A stretch of 5,774 nt of DNA, from NCBI GenBank assembly GCA_947487325.1, contig CANKWG010000146.1, positions 1 through 5,774 on the forward strand, read 5' to 3'. This DNA is from Oxalobacteraceae bacterium. GTDB taxonomy: Bacteria; Pseudomonadota; Gammaproteobacteria; Burkholderiales; Burkholderiaceae_D. Under the pieces are notes generated by a model. It was not told where the DNA came from. It saw only the letters and a program-made list of their open reading frames with translations, and did no database searches. The translations under genes and the position numbers were made by a program. Positions 1-5,228 of the stretch are shown piece after piece (the stretch's first letter is position 1; every line of letters starts with the position of its first letter).

Positions 1-277
1 GCGGGGCCGCACCTTCGTCAATAAGTACCTGATCATTGACGAAGCCCAGAACCTGACGCCGAAACAAATGAAGACGCTAGTCACGCGGGCTGGTCCGGGT
101 ACCAAGATCGTTTGCCTTGGCAATATCGCCCAGATTGATACGCCTTATCTGACCGAAGGTTCCAGCGGTCTTACCTATGTGGTGGATCGGTTCAAGGGCT
201 GGGGTCACAGTGGCCATGTCACGCTCGCGCGTGGCGAGCGTTCAAGGTTGGCCGATCACGCGAGTGATGTCTTGTAA
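1..277 (+). CDS. PhoH-family ATPase, C-terminal part (5' end outside window)
   Basis: This is the last 91 codons of a gene entering from the left edge, read from base 2 and ending at TAA 275-277. It carries a Walker B strand (YLIIDEAQN, visible residues 9-17) followed by the PhoH-type segment GNIAQIDTPYL (40-50), where ATPases of this fold carry a sensor residue. The end (ARGERSRLADHASDVL) resembles the C-terminus of the long PIN-PhoH (YlaK-like) proteins of betaproteobacteria. By family knowledge these are cytoplasmic P-loop ATPases, with PIN-PhoH members linked to RNA unwinding or cleavage; the cellular role here is not known. The Walker A motif and any PIN domain would lie upstream and cannot be seen, so the subfamily is an inference. 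The gene converges on pit, 15 bp away, so proximity to a phosphate transporter does not mean co-transcription. Confidence 0.9.
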   Translation, partial: RGRTFVNKYLIIDEAQNLTPKQMKTLVTRAGPGTKIVCLGNIAQIDTPYLTEGSSGLTYVVDRFKGWGHSGHVTLARGERSRLADHASDVL

Positions 278-291
278 AGAATCACAAGACA
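268..291. repeat. inverted repeat between convergent phoH-like and pit genes
   Basis: TGTCTTGT (268-275) and ACAAGACA (284-291) form an 8-bp perfect stem with an 8-nt loop. It spans the phoH-like stop codon and ends 2 bp before the pit stop codon. There is no T-run on either side, so it is not a canonical intrinsic terminator. It could act as a weak bidirectional terminator or protect mRNA 3' ends. An alternative pairing, GTGAT (264-268) with ATCAC (281-285), competes with it. Confidence 0.4.
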
Positions 292-292
292 C

Positions 293-1300
293 TTACAGCA
301 ACTGCTGACCTAACCACCACGCGATTGCCGCCATAAATGCTGAAGCAGGGATCGTGAAGATCCATGCCCAGACGATATTGCTTGCAAGGCCCCAGCGAAC
401 CGCCGACAATTTGCGCGATGAGCCCACGCCGACAATGGCGCCGGTGATGGTGTGCGTCGTGGAAACCGGAATGCCCATGGCGGTGGCGAGGAATAAGGTG
501 ATGGCACCGCCCGTCTCTGCGCAAAATCCACCGACGGGTTTGAGCTTGGTAATTCTTTGACCCATGGTCTTGACGATACGCCAGCCACCAAACAAGGTGC
601 CCAAACCGATGGCGGCGTAGCAGGAGATAATTACCCACCACGGAAGCGGATCCGAGGCCGCGCTAAAGCCCGCTGCGATCAGCAGCATCCAAATAATGCC
701 CATGGTTTTTTGCGCATCATTGCCACCATGACCCAGGCTGTACATGGATGCCGAGATCAACTGCATGCGCCGAAACCATCGATCAATGCGTTGTGGTGTG
801 CTTCTCACAAAGAGCCATGAGACCAGCAGCATCATCATGGATCCAAACAAAAAACCCAGCAGCGGCGAGAGCACGATAAAGCTGATCGTTTTGATCAGGC
901 CGCTGGATATCAGTGCGCCTGTTCCTGCCTTGGCCACCGCTGCACCAATCAAACCACCAATGAGCGCGTGCGAAGATGACGAAGGAATGCCGTAAATCCA
1001 AGTCACCAGATTCCAGGCAATCGCACCCACCAGCGCACCAAACACGACATAGTGATCGACTATGGCCGGATCGATGGTCCCCTTGCCGACGGTGGTCGCT
1101 ACATTCAGCTGAAAAACGAGAATGGCGATGACATTAAAGAACGCTGCTAGCAAGACCGCATTTTGCGGTTTGAGTACGCCAGTTGAGACAACGGTGGCAA
1201 TCGCATTCGCAGCATCATGAAATCCGTTCATGAAGTCGAACAGCAGAGCGAGCACAATCAGGAAACCGAGCACATAGATACTGATGTTTAAAGTCTGCAT
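293..1300 (-). CDS. pit: inorganic phosphate transporter, PiT family
   Basis: Predicted low-affinity inner-membrane phosphate transporter (PiT/SLC20 family), which by family knowledge imports metal-phosphate or phosphate driven by the ion gradient. The 335-residue product is hydrophobic throughout and shows the family's duplicated signature. Repeat one has GFHDAANA (26-33) and GIPSSSSHALIGG (104-116). Repeat two has GHGGNDAQ (190-197) and GIPVSTTHTITGA (276-288). A basic cytoplasmic-looking segment (about 166-180) separates the halves. The length fits the short PiT form; E. coli PitA is near 500 residues. The ATG at 1298-1300 lies 9 bp after the stop of the DUF47 gene and has only a weak CAGAG purine stretch before it, so translational coupling is likely. 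No Pho box is visible in the short upstream gaps. The protein is complete and nothing suggests decay. Confidence 0.95.
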   Translation of the reverse strand: MQTLNISIYVLGFLIVLALLFDFMNGFHDAANAIATVVSTGVLKPQNAVLLAAFFNVIAILVFQLNVATTVGKGTIDPAIVDHYVVFGALVGAIAWNLVTWIYGIPSSSSHALIGGLIGAAVAKAGTGALISSGLIKTISFIVLSPLLGFLFGSMMMLLVSWLFVRSTPQRIDRWFRRMQLISASMYSLGHGGNDAQKTMGIIWMLLIAAGFSAASDPLPWWVIISCYAAIGLGTLFGGWRIVKTMGQRITKLKPVGGFCAETGGAITLFLATAMGIPVSTTHTITGAIVGVGSSRKLSAVRWGLASNIVWAWIFTIPASAFMAAIAWWLGQQLL

Positions 1301-1309
1301 GGCTCTGAA

Positions 1310-1936
1310 TCAAGCATTCTCGACAATAATACCCTCGACGATGTTGGCCACATCCTCGCAACAATCTGTCACAGTTTCGAGAATTTCGTAAATCGCTTTG
1401 AGTTTGATGAGATTGCGTACATCAGGTTCTTCACGGAAGAGCTTGGACATGGCTGCACGCATCACATGATCTGCATCGGATTCGAGCCGATCTATTTCAG
1501 CGCAAATGTTCAGTATTTCGCGCGCGTTATTCATGTTGCTCAGCAAAGAGACACTGGCCAGCACTTTTTCACAGCAGGTTTGGCAAAGCTCGGCTAGTCG
1601 CTTGGCCTCAGGGGTGATTTGCTTGATATCGTAGAGCCATATCGTCTGACCCACATCCTCCATCAAATCAAGGATGTCATCCATGCGAGTGATGAGTTTA
1701 TGAATATCATCGCGATCCAGCGGCGTGATGAAAGTCTTGTGTAGCATCTCAAGCGTGGTGTGCGTGACTTTGTCGGCCTGCTTTTCAATGGTCTCGATCG
1801 CATGCACACGATGCTCAAGATCATCAAAATTAGTCATCAGCGATACGAGTTCTTTTCCACCTTTGACACAAAGCTCAGCGTGTTGAATGAAAAGATCAAA
1901 GAATTTGCCTTCGGCAGGCATCAAACGTCCAAACAT
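1310..1936 (-). CDS. DUF47 / PhoU-like protein, probable Pit accessory factor
   Basis: A 208-residue helical protein of the DUF47 (PhoU-like) family. Two PhoU-like halves can be seen: ETIEKQADKVTH (48-59) followed by an acidic helix with D86-D90-D94 spacing, then DRLESDADHVMR (149-160) followed by a second acidic helix with E187, D191, E194 and D195. In PhoU structures, acidic E/D-xxx-D motifs bind metal clusters; metal binding here is inferred from the motif. DUF47 genes are very often adjacent to pit genes and are thought to modulate that transporter, and here the gene precedes pit by 9 bp. The start is ATG 1934-1936 with a strong AAAGGAG (1947-1953), 10 nt upstream. It begins 41 bp after the dnaB stop with no terminator between, so read-through from dnaB is possible. 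Its exact biochemical role is not established. Confidence 0.93.
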   Translation of the reverse strand: MFGRLMPAEGKFFDLFIQHAELCVKGGKELVSLMTNFDDLEHRVHAIETIEKQADKVTHTTLEMLHKTFITPLDRDDIHKLITRMDDILDLMEDVGQTIWLYDIKQITPEAKRLAELCQTCCEKVLASVSLLSNMNNAREILNICAEIDRLESDADHVMRAAMSKLFREEPDVRNLIKLKAIYEILETVTDCCEDVANIVEGIIVENA

Positions 1937-1946
1937 TGTCTTCTTG

Positions 1947-1953
1947 CTCCTTT
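1947..1953 (-). promoter_or_regulatory. ribosome binding site of the DUF47 gene
   Basis: AAAGGAG on the minus strand lies 10 nt before ATG 1934-1936. It fits the chosen start and gives this gene independent translation initiation, in contrast to pit, which has almost none. Confidence 0.75.
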
Positions 1954-1967
1954 GAATTCCACCGTCT

Positions 1968-2017
1968 CTATACAGGCTTATTCACTGCTGGTGTAGGGTG
2001 AGGAGCTACCTGTATAG
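1968..2017 (-). repeat. inverted repeat around the dnaB stop codon
   Basis: CTATACAGG (1968-1976) and CCTGTATAG (2009-2017) are perfect 9-bp inverted copies separated by 32 bp. They can pair in the dnaB mRNA, enclosing the last codons and the TAA at 1978-1980. The long loop and absence of a T-run argue against an intrinsic terminator. It may be a 3'-end or processing structure, or chance. Confidence 0.35.
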
Positions 2018-3366
2018 TTTTCAAATTTTGTGTACTGCCCAATGAAGGTCATTCGGACTTTGCCAATGGGACCGTTACGCTGCTTGCTGATAATGATTTC
2101 AGCGGTACCTTTGTCGGGCGAATCAGGGTTGTAGACTTCATCGCGATAGATGAACAAAATCAGGTCGGCATCTTGCTCGATGGCGCCGGACTCTCGCAAA
2201 TCCGACATCACCGGCCGCTTGTCGGGTCGCTGTTCCAGCGATCGGTTTAGCTGTGATAAGGCAATCACTGGACAATTCAACTCCTTAGCTAATCCTTTGA
2301 GATTGCGCGATATTTCCGAAATCTCGGTCGCCCGGTTCTCGCCCGGCGAATTGGCGGACATCAACTGAAGGTAGTCAACGATGATGAGGCCCAGCTTGCC
2401 GCAAGTGCGTGACAGCCTGCGCGAACGGGCACGCAACTCGATGGAATTCAGGGCAGGCGTCTCGTCGATATAGATCTGCGCATCATTCATCTTCTGAATG
2501 GCATGCGTTAGTCGCGGCCAGTCTTCATCATTCAGGCGACCAGTCTTCAGGCGATGCTGATCGAGACGACCGACCGATCCCAGCATACGCATCGCCAGCT
2601 GAGTGCCGCCCATCTCCATGGAGAAAATCGCGACAGGTAAACCGCTCTCCACTGCCACGGTTTCACCGATATTGACGGAAAACGCGGTCTTACCCATGGA
2701 GGGTCGTCCTGCAACGATGATGAGATCACCAGGTTGCAGGCCCGAGGTCATGCGATCAAGATCAACGAAACCAGTGGGCACACCGGTTATATCGTTTTGA
2801 TTGTCACGGTTGTAGAGTTCATCAATGCGCTCGACCACCTGTGTCAGCAGTGGCTGGATTTCCTGAAAGCCTTGAGATCCGCGCGCACCCTCTTCGGCAA
2901 TCGAAAAAATCTTGGACTCAGCTTCATCCAGCATTTGCTTGACTTCTTTACCCTGCGGATTGAATGCCGCACTGGTAATTTCATCAGAGACCGTAATCAA
3001 TTTTCGCAGGACACCACGATCGCGAACAATCTCTGCATAGCGGCGAATGTTGGCGGCAGACGGCGTGTTTTGAGCCAGTGCGTTGAGGTAGGTAATACCA
3101 CCAGCATCTTCGGCCTTGGCCGCTGACGTCAAAGAATCAAATACGGTAATGACATCCGCAGGACGCGACGCATTGATGAGCTTGACGATATGCTGAAAAA
3201 TCAGACGGTGGTCAAAACGATAAAAATCGTCGGCGCTGACCATGTCCGCGATTTTGTCCCACGCGGCATTATCAAGCAGTAAACCACCCAAGACCGACTG
3301 CTCCGCCTCAATGGAATGTGGCGGTACGCGCAGGGACTCAATTTGCGGATCAACGCGGTTATTCAT
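1978..3366 (-). CDS. dnaB: replicative DNA helicase DnaB
   Basis: Hexameric 5'-3' helicase that unwinds DNA at the replication fork and recruits primase. The 462-residue length is normal for bacterial DnaB. The N-terminal DnaB domain runs from about residue 14 (PPHSIEAEQSVLGGLL) to 115, then a linker, then the RecA-like ATPase from about 190. Visible motifs are Walker A GRPSMGKT (220-227), the H1a glutamate in EMGG (E251), Walker B LIIVDYLQLM (327-336), ALSQLNRSLEQR (369-380), SDLRESGAIEQDAD (388-401), and the trans-acting SKQR finger (427-430). There is no intein at the usual P-loop site. The ATG 3364-3366 gives the expected N-terminus but lacks a Shine-Dalgarno sequence. The gene lies 155 bp beyond rplI, separated from it by an intrinsic terminator and preceded by its own TATAAT. 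Identification is secure. Confidence 0.98.
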   Translation of the reverse strand: MNNRVDPQIESLRVPPHSIEAEQSVLGGLLLDNAAWDKIADMVSADDFYRFDHRLIFQHIVKLINASRPADVITVFDSLTSAAKAEDAGGITYLNALAQNTPSAANIRRYAEIVRDRGVLRKLITVSDEITSAAFNPQGKEVKQMLDEAESKIFSIAEEGARGSQGFQEIQPLLTQVVERIDELYNRDNQNDITGVPTGFVDLDRMTSGLQPGDLIIVAGRPSMGKTAFSVNIGETVAVESGLPVAIFSMEMGGTQLAMRMLGSVGRLDQHRLKTGRLNDEDWPRLTHAIQKMNDAQIYIDETPALNSIELRARSRRLSRTCGKLGLIIVDYLQLMSANSPGENRATEISEISRNLKGLAKELNCPVIALSQLNRSLEQRPDKRPVMSDLRESGAIEQDADLILFIYRDEVYNPDSPDKGTAEIIISKQRNGPIGKVRMTFIGQYTKFENYTGSSSPYTSSE

Positions 3367-3374
3367 AGGGTCTG

Positions 3375-3380
3375 ATTATA
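3375..3380 (-). promoter_or_regulatory. candidate -10 element of a dnaB promoter (near-leaderless start)
   Basis: A perfect TATAAT on the minus strand ends 8 nt before the dnaB ATG (3364-3366). Transcription starting 7-9 nt downstream would begin on or within 1-2 nt of the start codon. No recognisable -35 hexamer is found at 16-18 bp spacing (the region is GC-rich), and there is no extended -10 TG. The call rests on the consensus -10, the missing ribosome binding site, and the terminator upstream. Confidence 0.5.
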
Positions 3381-3423
3381 CCTGTTAGGCCAGCCGCCCC
3401 GCGCGCAGAGGGTGTGCAGCAAA

Positions 3424-3439
3424 GGGGTATATCTGCCCC
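3424..3439 (-). other. small GC hairpin in the rplI-dnaB gap
   Basis: On the minus strand, GGGG and CCCC enclose an 8-nt loop and are followed by TTT. It lies about 30 bp beyond the main terminator and could be a weak secondary terminator. The 4-bp stem makes chance quite possible. Confidence 0.25.
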
Positions 3440-3471
3440 ATTGCAAGCTCCATTACGAGACTAAAAAGTGC

Positions 3472-3499
3472 AAAAAAAATGCCGGGATAACCCGGCATT
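3472..3499 (-). terminator. Rho-independent terminator after rplI
   Basis: On the minus strand, AATGCCGGG (3491-3499), loop TTAT, then CCCGGCATT (3478-3486) make a 9-bp GC-rich perfect stem. It runs straight into a T-run (complement of A 3472-3479, partly shared with the stem base). It lies 22 bp past the rplI stop and about 105 bp before dnaB. This is the classic layout of an intrinsic terminator for the ribosomal-protein operon. The opposite strand has only a broken TTTCTT run, so termination is mainly in the minus direction. Confidence 0.92.
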
Positions 3500-3521
3500 T
3501 CTTGAGGGAGCGCGTACTGAA

Positions 3522-3974
3522 TCAAGCTTGCTCGCCAATAACAGCCACGTTGATTTCCACAACGACATCGGTGTGCAGTGCCACTGTCAGCGAATGATCG
3601 CCTGTGGTCTTGAGCGGACCTTGTGGCATACGAACTTGCGCTTTGTCGACAGTGAAACCCAACTTGACGAGTGCGTCAGCAATATCGTGGTTAGTTACAG
3701 AGCCGAACAAGCGACCGTCAACGCCCGCCTTTTGCGAGATCTTGACAGCCTGGCCCGACATTTTGTCGGCTTGCGCCTGTGCTGCTGCGAGCTTGGCTGC
3801 AGCTGCCTTTTCGAGTTCTGCGCGACGCGCTTCAAACTCGGCGATCGCATCAGCGGTTGCACGGCGTGCCATGCGTTGTGGGATCAAAAAGTTACGGGCA
3901 TAGCCGTCTTTTACGCGAACCACGGCGCCCAGGTCGCCCAAATTCGCCACTTTTTCCATCAGAATGACTTGCAT
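3522..3974 (-). CDS. rplI: 50S ribosomal protein L9 (bL9)
   Basis: Large-subunit protein that binds 23S rRNA at the base of the L1 stalk and helps maintain reading frame. Its 150 residues match the usual family length. The N-terminal domain carries the signature stretch from G13 to Q33 (GDLGAVVRVKDGYARNFL, then IPQ). A long alanine- and glutamate-rich connecting helix spans about 41-75. The C-terminal RNA-binding domain starts near KISQKAGVDGRLFGSVT (78-94). The start is ATG 3972-3974, with TGGAG (3981-3985) 6 nt upstream. It is the last gene of the cluster, 33 bp after rpsR and followed by a strong terminator. Identification is secure. Confidence 0.98.
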   Translation of the reverse strand: MQVILMEKVANLGDLGAVVRVKDGYARNFLIPQRMARRATADAIAEFEARRAELEKAAAAKLAAAQAQADKMSGQAVKISQKAGVDGRLFGSVTNHDIADALVKLGFTVDKAQVRMPQGPLKTTGDHSLTVALHTDVVVEINVAVIGEQA

Positions 3975-4007
3975 TTTTTTCTCCAGGATTCAAAGAGGGT
4001 GGGACGA

Positions 4008-4292
4008 TCAGGCGTTATGCAGATCGGTGTACGGAAGCAGCGCGAGATAACGTGCGCGCTTGATCGCGGTGTCCACCTGACGCTGATAGTGTGCGCGGGT
4101 ACCTGTCAGACGTGCTGGCATGATCTTGCCGTTTTCCTGCACGAAGTCCTTGAGTGTATCGACGTCCTTGTAGTCCACCTGGTCTACATTGGCCACGGTG
4201 AAGCGGCAGAATTTTTTACGCTTGAACAGCGGATTTTGCTGTTTGCGCTTTTCCTTGAGTTTGCTCTTGTCGAATTTTTTACCGAATGCCAT
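4008..4292 (-). CDS. rpsR: 30S ribosomal protein S18 (bS18)
   Basis: Small-subunit protein that binds S6 and sits on the platform near 16S rRNA helix 22. The core is unmistakable: KFCRFT (27-32), GKIMPARLTGT (55-65), HYQRQVDTAIKRARYLALLPY (68-88). The product has 94 residues against 75 in E. coli. The extra 15-20 residues form a lysine-rich N-terminal extension (GKKFDKSKLKEKRKQQNP) of the kind seen in betaproteobacterial S18. The single Cys29 is the residue kept in many S18 proteins. The start is ATG 4290-4292, with CAGGAG (4301-4306) 8 nt upstream, 17 bp after priB. With S6 it may repress the operon through the rpsF leader. Confidence 0.97.
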   Translation of the reverse strand: MAFGKKFDKSKLKEKRKQQNPLFKRKKFCRFTVANVDQVDYKDVDTLKDFVQENGKIMPARLTGTRAHYQRQVDTAIKRARYLALLPYTDLHNA

Positions 4293-4309
4293 TTTGCTGG
4301 CTCCTGAAT

Positions 4310-4624
4310 TTAAGAAATAAGTTCAAAATCTGTAAGGTGAAACACCAGTATTTTGCTATTTCGATTTTTTCTGGCCATAAAGCCATTGAACCGAAACAAA
4401 GCACCCATCTGAGCCCGCTCCAGCCGGTCTGCGATTGTTCCTGCTGCGATTGCATGCAGTTCAAATCCGACTTGCCGGCTAATGCCAGCTTCAAGCTGTT
4501 CCGATGTGTGGGTCAGTACTGCGCTCACCATCGGTATGCCAGCTGGCGTGTAGCGCAATACATCACGCTCGGCCAGGGTTGCTATGCAATGAAAACTGTT
4601 GTCACCTCGCTCCGTTGCTGACAC
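4310..4624 (-). CDS. priB: primosomal replication protein PriB (OB-fold)
   Basis: Small ssDNA-binding protein of the PriA-PriB replication-restart pathway, which helps reload DnaB at stalled forks. The 104 residues equal the E. coli length. The sequence is divergent but alignable: LRYTPAGIP (23-31) corresponds to the E. coli RKVSPSGIP stretch. VLTHTSEQLEAGISRQ (36-51), FRFNGFMARK (77-86) and the end HLTDFELI are typical of this OB-fold family. The position between rpsF and rpsR is the conserved PriB site, which strengthens the call. The start is GTG 4622-4624, only 7 bp after the rpsF stop, without a good ribosome binding site. No ATG or TTG in frame lies nearby, so translation is probably coupled to rpsF. 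The next in-frame ATG (codon 32) would remove the first strands of the fold. Confidence 0.9.
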   Translation of the reverse strand: MSATERGDNSFHCIATLAERDVLRYTPAGIPMVSAVLTHTSEQLEAGISRQVGFELHAIAAGTIADRLERAQMGALFRFNGFMARKNRNSKILVFHLTDFELIS

Positions 4625-4631
4625 GTGCCGA

Positions 4632-5000
4632 TCAGGCTGCAGGCGCCTCAGCGCGCTGGCTCTTGGCTGCGTCTTCTTTCTGCACGCTCTTCATCATGGG
4701 CGAAGGCGCGGTCTCGGCCTTCTTCATGCGAACGGTCAGATGGCGCAGCACGGCATCGTTGAAACGGAAGCCGGTTTCGATCTCGGCCAGCGTTTCGCCA
4801 TCACATTCGATGTTCATGCAAACGTAGTGAGCTTTGGCGAGCTTCTGGATCATATAGGCCATCTGGCGACGACCCCAGTCTTCGACACGGTGGACTTTGC
4901 CACCACGACCGCTGACCAGACCCTTGTAACGATCGATCATTGCGGGTACTTGCTCGCTTTGATCCGGGTGGACGATAAAAACTATTTCATAGTGACGCAT
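4632..5000 (-). CDS. rpsF: 30S ribosomal protein S6 (bS6)
   Basis: Small-subunit platform protein that forms a heterodimer with S18. Counting from the second of two adjacent ATGs, the product has 122 residues. It starts MRHYEIVFIVHPDQSEQVP and continues with WGRRQMAYMIQKLAKAHYV (42-60), IECDGETLAEIE (64-75) and FRFNDAVLRHLTVRM (78-92), all typical of bS6. The tail after residue 93 (KKAETAPSP to the end) is polar, alanine-rich and probably disordered, and varies between species. ATG 4998-5000 was chosen over ATG 5001-5003: AAGGAG (5006-5011) lies 5 nt before the former and only 2 nt before the latter, and family members begin MRHYE. It is the first gene of the rpsF-priB-rpsR-rplI operon, with a promoter at 5077-5105 and a structured leader. 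Confidence 0.97.
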   Translation of the reverse strand: MRHYEIVFIVHPDQSEQVPAMIDRYKGLVSGRGGKVHRVEDWGRRQMAYMIQKLAKAHYVCMNIECDGETLAEIETGFRFNDAVLRHLTVRMKKAETAPSPMMKSVQKEDAAKSQRAEAPAA

Positions 5001-5005
5001 CATTT

Positions 5006-5011
5006 CTCCTT
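5006..5011 (-). promoter_or_regulatory. ribosome binding site of rpsF (decides between two ATGs)
   Basis: AAGGAG on the minus strand sits 2 nt from the first ATG (5001-5003) and 5 nt from the second (4998-5000). The second spacing is workable, which favours the 122-residue form. The site directly follows the 3' side of the predicted leader stem. Confidence 0.7.
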
Positions 5012-5040
5012 AAGGTCGGATTACTAAATCGCCCACCTCG
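5012..5040 (-). promoter_or_regulatory. candidate S6:S18 autoregulatory leader motif of rpsF
   Basis: In the rpsF leader, GAGGT (5035-5039) can pair with ACCTT (5012-5016), one pair being G-U. Inside, ATT (5027-5029) pairs with AAT (5020-5022) around a TAGT loop, leaving CCG (5017-5019) unpaired on the 3' side. A described RNA motif in rpsF leaders binds the S6:S18 complex and has a conserved CCG bulge beside a stem. The arrangement and position, directly before AAGGAG, fit it. CGCC (plus 5040-5043) with GGCG (plus 5030-5033) could form a competing hairpin. Folded by eye only. Confidence 0.5.
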
Positions 5041-5076
5041 GCGTCAGGACGAGTGTGGGAAGAGGAAAAGCCCGCG

Positions 5077-5105
5077 ACTATACCGCGTAAATAGAGAAAA
5101 CTCAA
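5077..5105 (-). promoter_or_regulatory. sigma70-type promoter of the rpsF operon
   Basis: On the minus strand, -35 TTGAGT (5100-5105) and -10 TATAGT (5077-5082) are separated by exactly 17 bp. They match the consensus at 4 of 6 and 5 of 6 positions. Transcription should start near 5070-5073, giving a leader of about 70 nt that contains the S6:S18-like fold. The promoter lies 70 bp from the lexA SOS boxes, so LexA control of rpsF is not expected. Confidence 0.8.
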
Positions 5106-5153
5106 TGTCATCAGGTAGTTATCTGGCAATCCTGGAAGGAAACATCGAACATT

Positions 5154-5183
5154 TTGCTTGCCTTTCGCCCAATGCTGTATAAA
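5154..5183 (+). promoter_or_regulatory. candidate lexA promoter
   Basis: -35 TTGCTT (5154-5159) and -10 TATAAA (5178-5183) are separated by 18 bp. The -10 lies inside the first SOS box, so bound LexA would block RNA polymerase, as expected for autorepression. The -35 match is only moderate, and a second TATAAA at 5197-5202 is an alternative -10 with a poorer -35. Confidence 0.5.
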
Positions 5184-5190
5184 AATACAG
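5175..5190 (+). promoter_or_regulatory. LexA-binding SOS box 1
   Basis: CTGTATAAAAATACAG is a perfect CTGT-N8-ACAG LexA operator with an AT-only centre, 38 bp before the lexA ATG. It overlaps the likely -10 element. Confidence 0.93.
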
Positions 5191-5191
5191 C

Positions 5192-5207
5192 CTGTTTATA
5201 AAAACAG
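5192..5207 (+). promoter_or_regulatory. LexA-binding SOS box 2
   Basis: CTGTTTATAAAAACAG is a second perfect CTGT-N8-ACAG operator, 1 bp after the first. The centre-to-centre distance is 17 bp, between one and two helical turns, so the two LexA dimers would sit on different faces of the helix. Double operators before lexA are known in E. coli and other proteobacteria and tighten autorepression. Confidence 0.93.
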
Positions 5208-5217
5208 TCGCTTTGCC

Positions 5218-5223
5218 GGGGAG
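5218..5223 (+). promoter_or_regulatory. ribosome binding site of lexA
   Basis: GGGGAG lies 5 nt before ATG 5229-5231 and supports that start, which also gives the conserved MIKLTARQEQIL N-terminus. Confidence 0.7.
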
Positions 5224-5228
5224 TTGCC

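Noticed and set aside
1968..2017. CTGTATAG/CTATACAG halves near the dnaB stop as a LexA operator
   Set aside because: The CTGT and ACAG halves are in the wrong order and about 40 bp apart, not the CTGT-N8-ACAG spacing, so LexA binding is not expected.
3391..3420. A -35 element for the dnaB TATAAT
   Set aside because: The GC-rich sequence at 16-18 bp spacing has no hexamer resembling TTGACA, so only the -10 was recorded.
3468..4307. Long plus-strand open frame (279 codons) covering rplI and rpsR in antisense
   Set aside because: It lies opposite two secure ribosomal protein genes, has no recognisable domain or ribosome binding site, and is cysteine- and histidine-rich in the way typical of antisense frames.
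4599..5027. Plus-strand open frame of 142 codons opposite rpsF
   Set aside because: It is antisense to the complete rpsF coding sequence and no family resemblance is seen.
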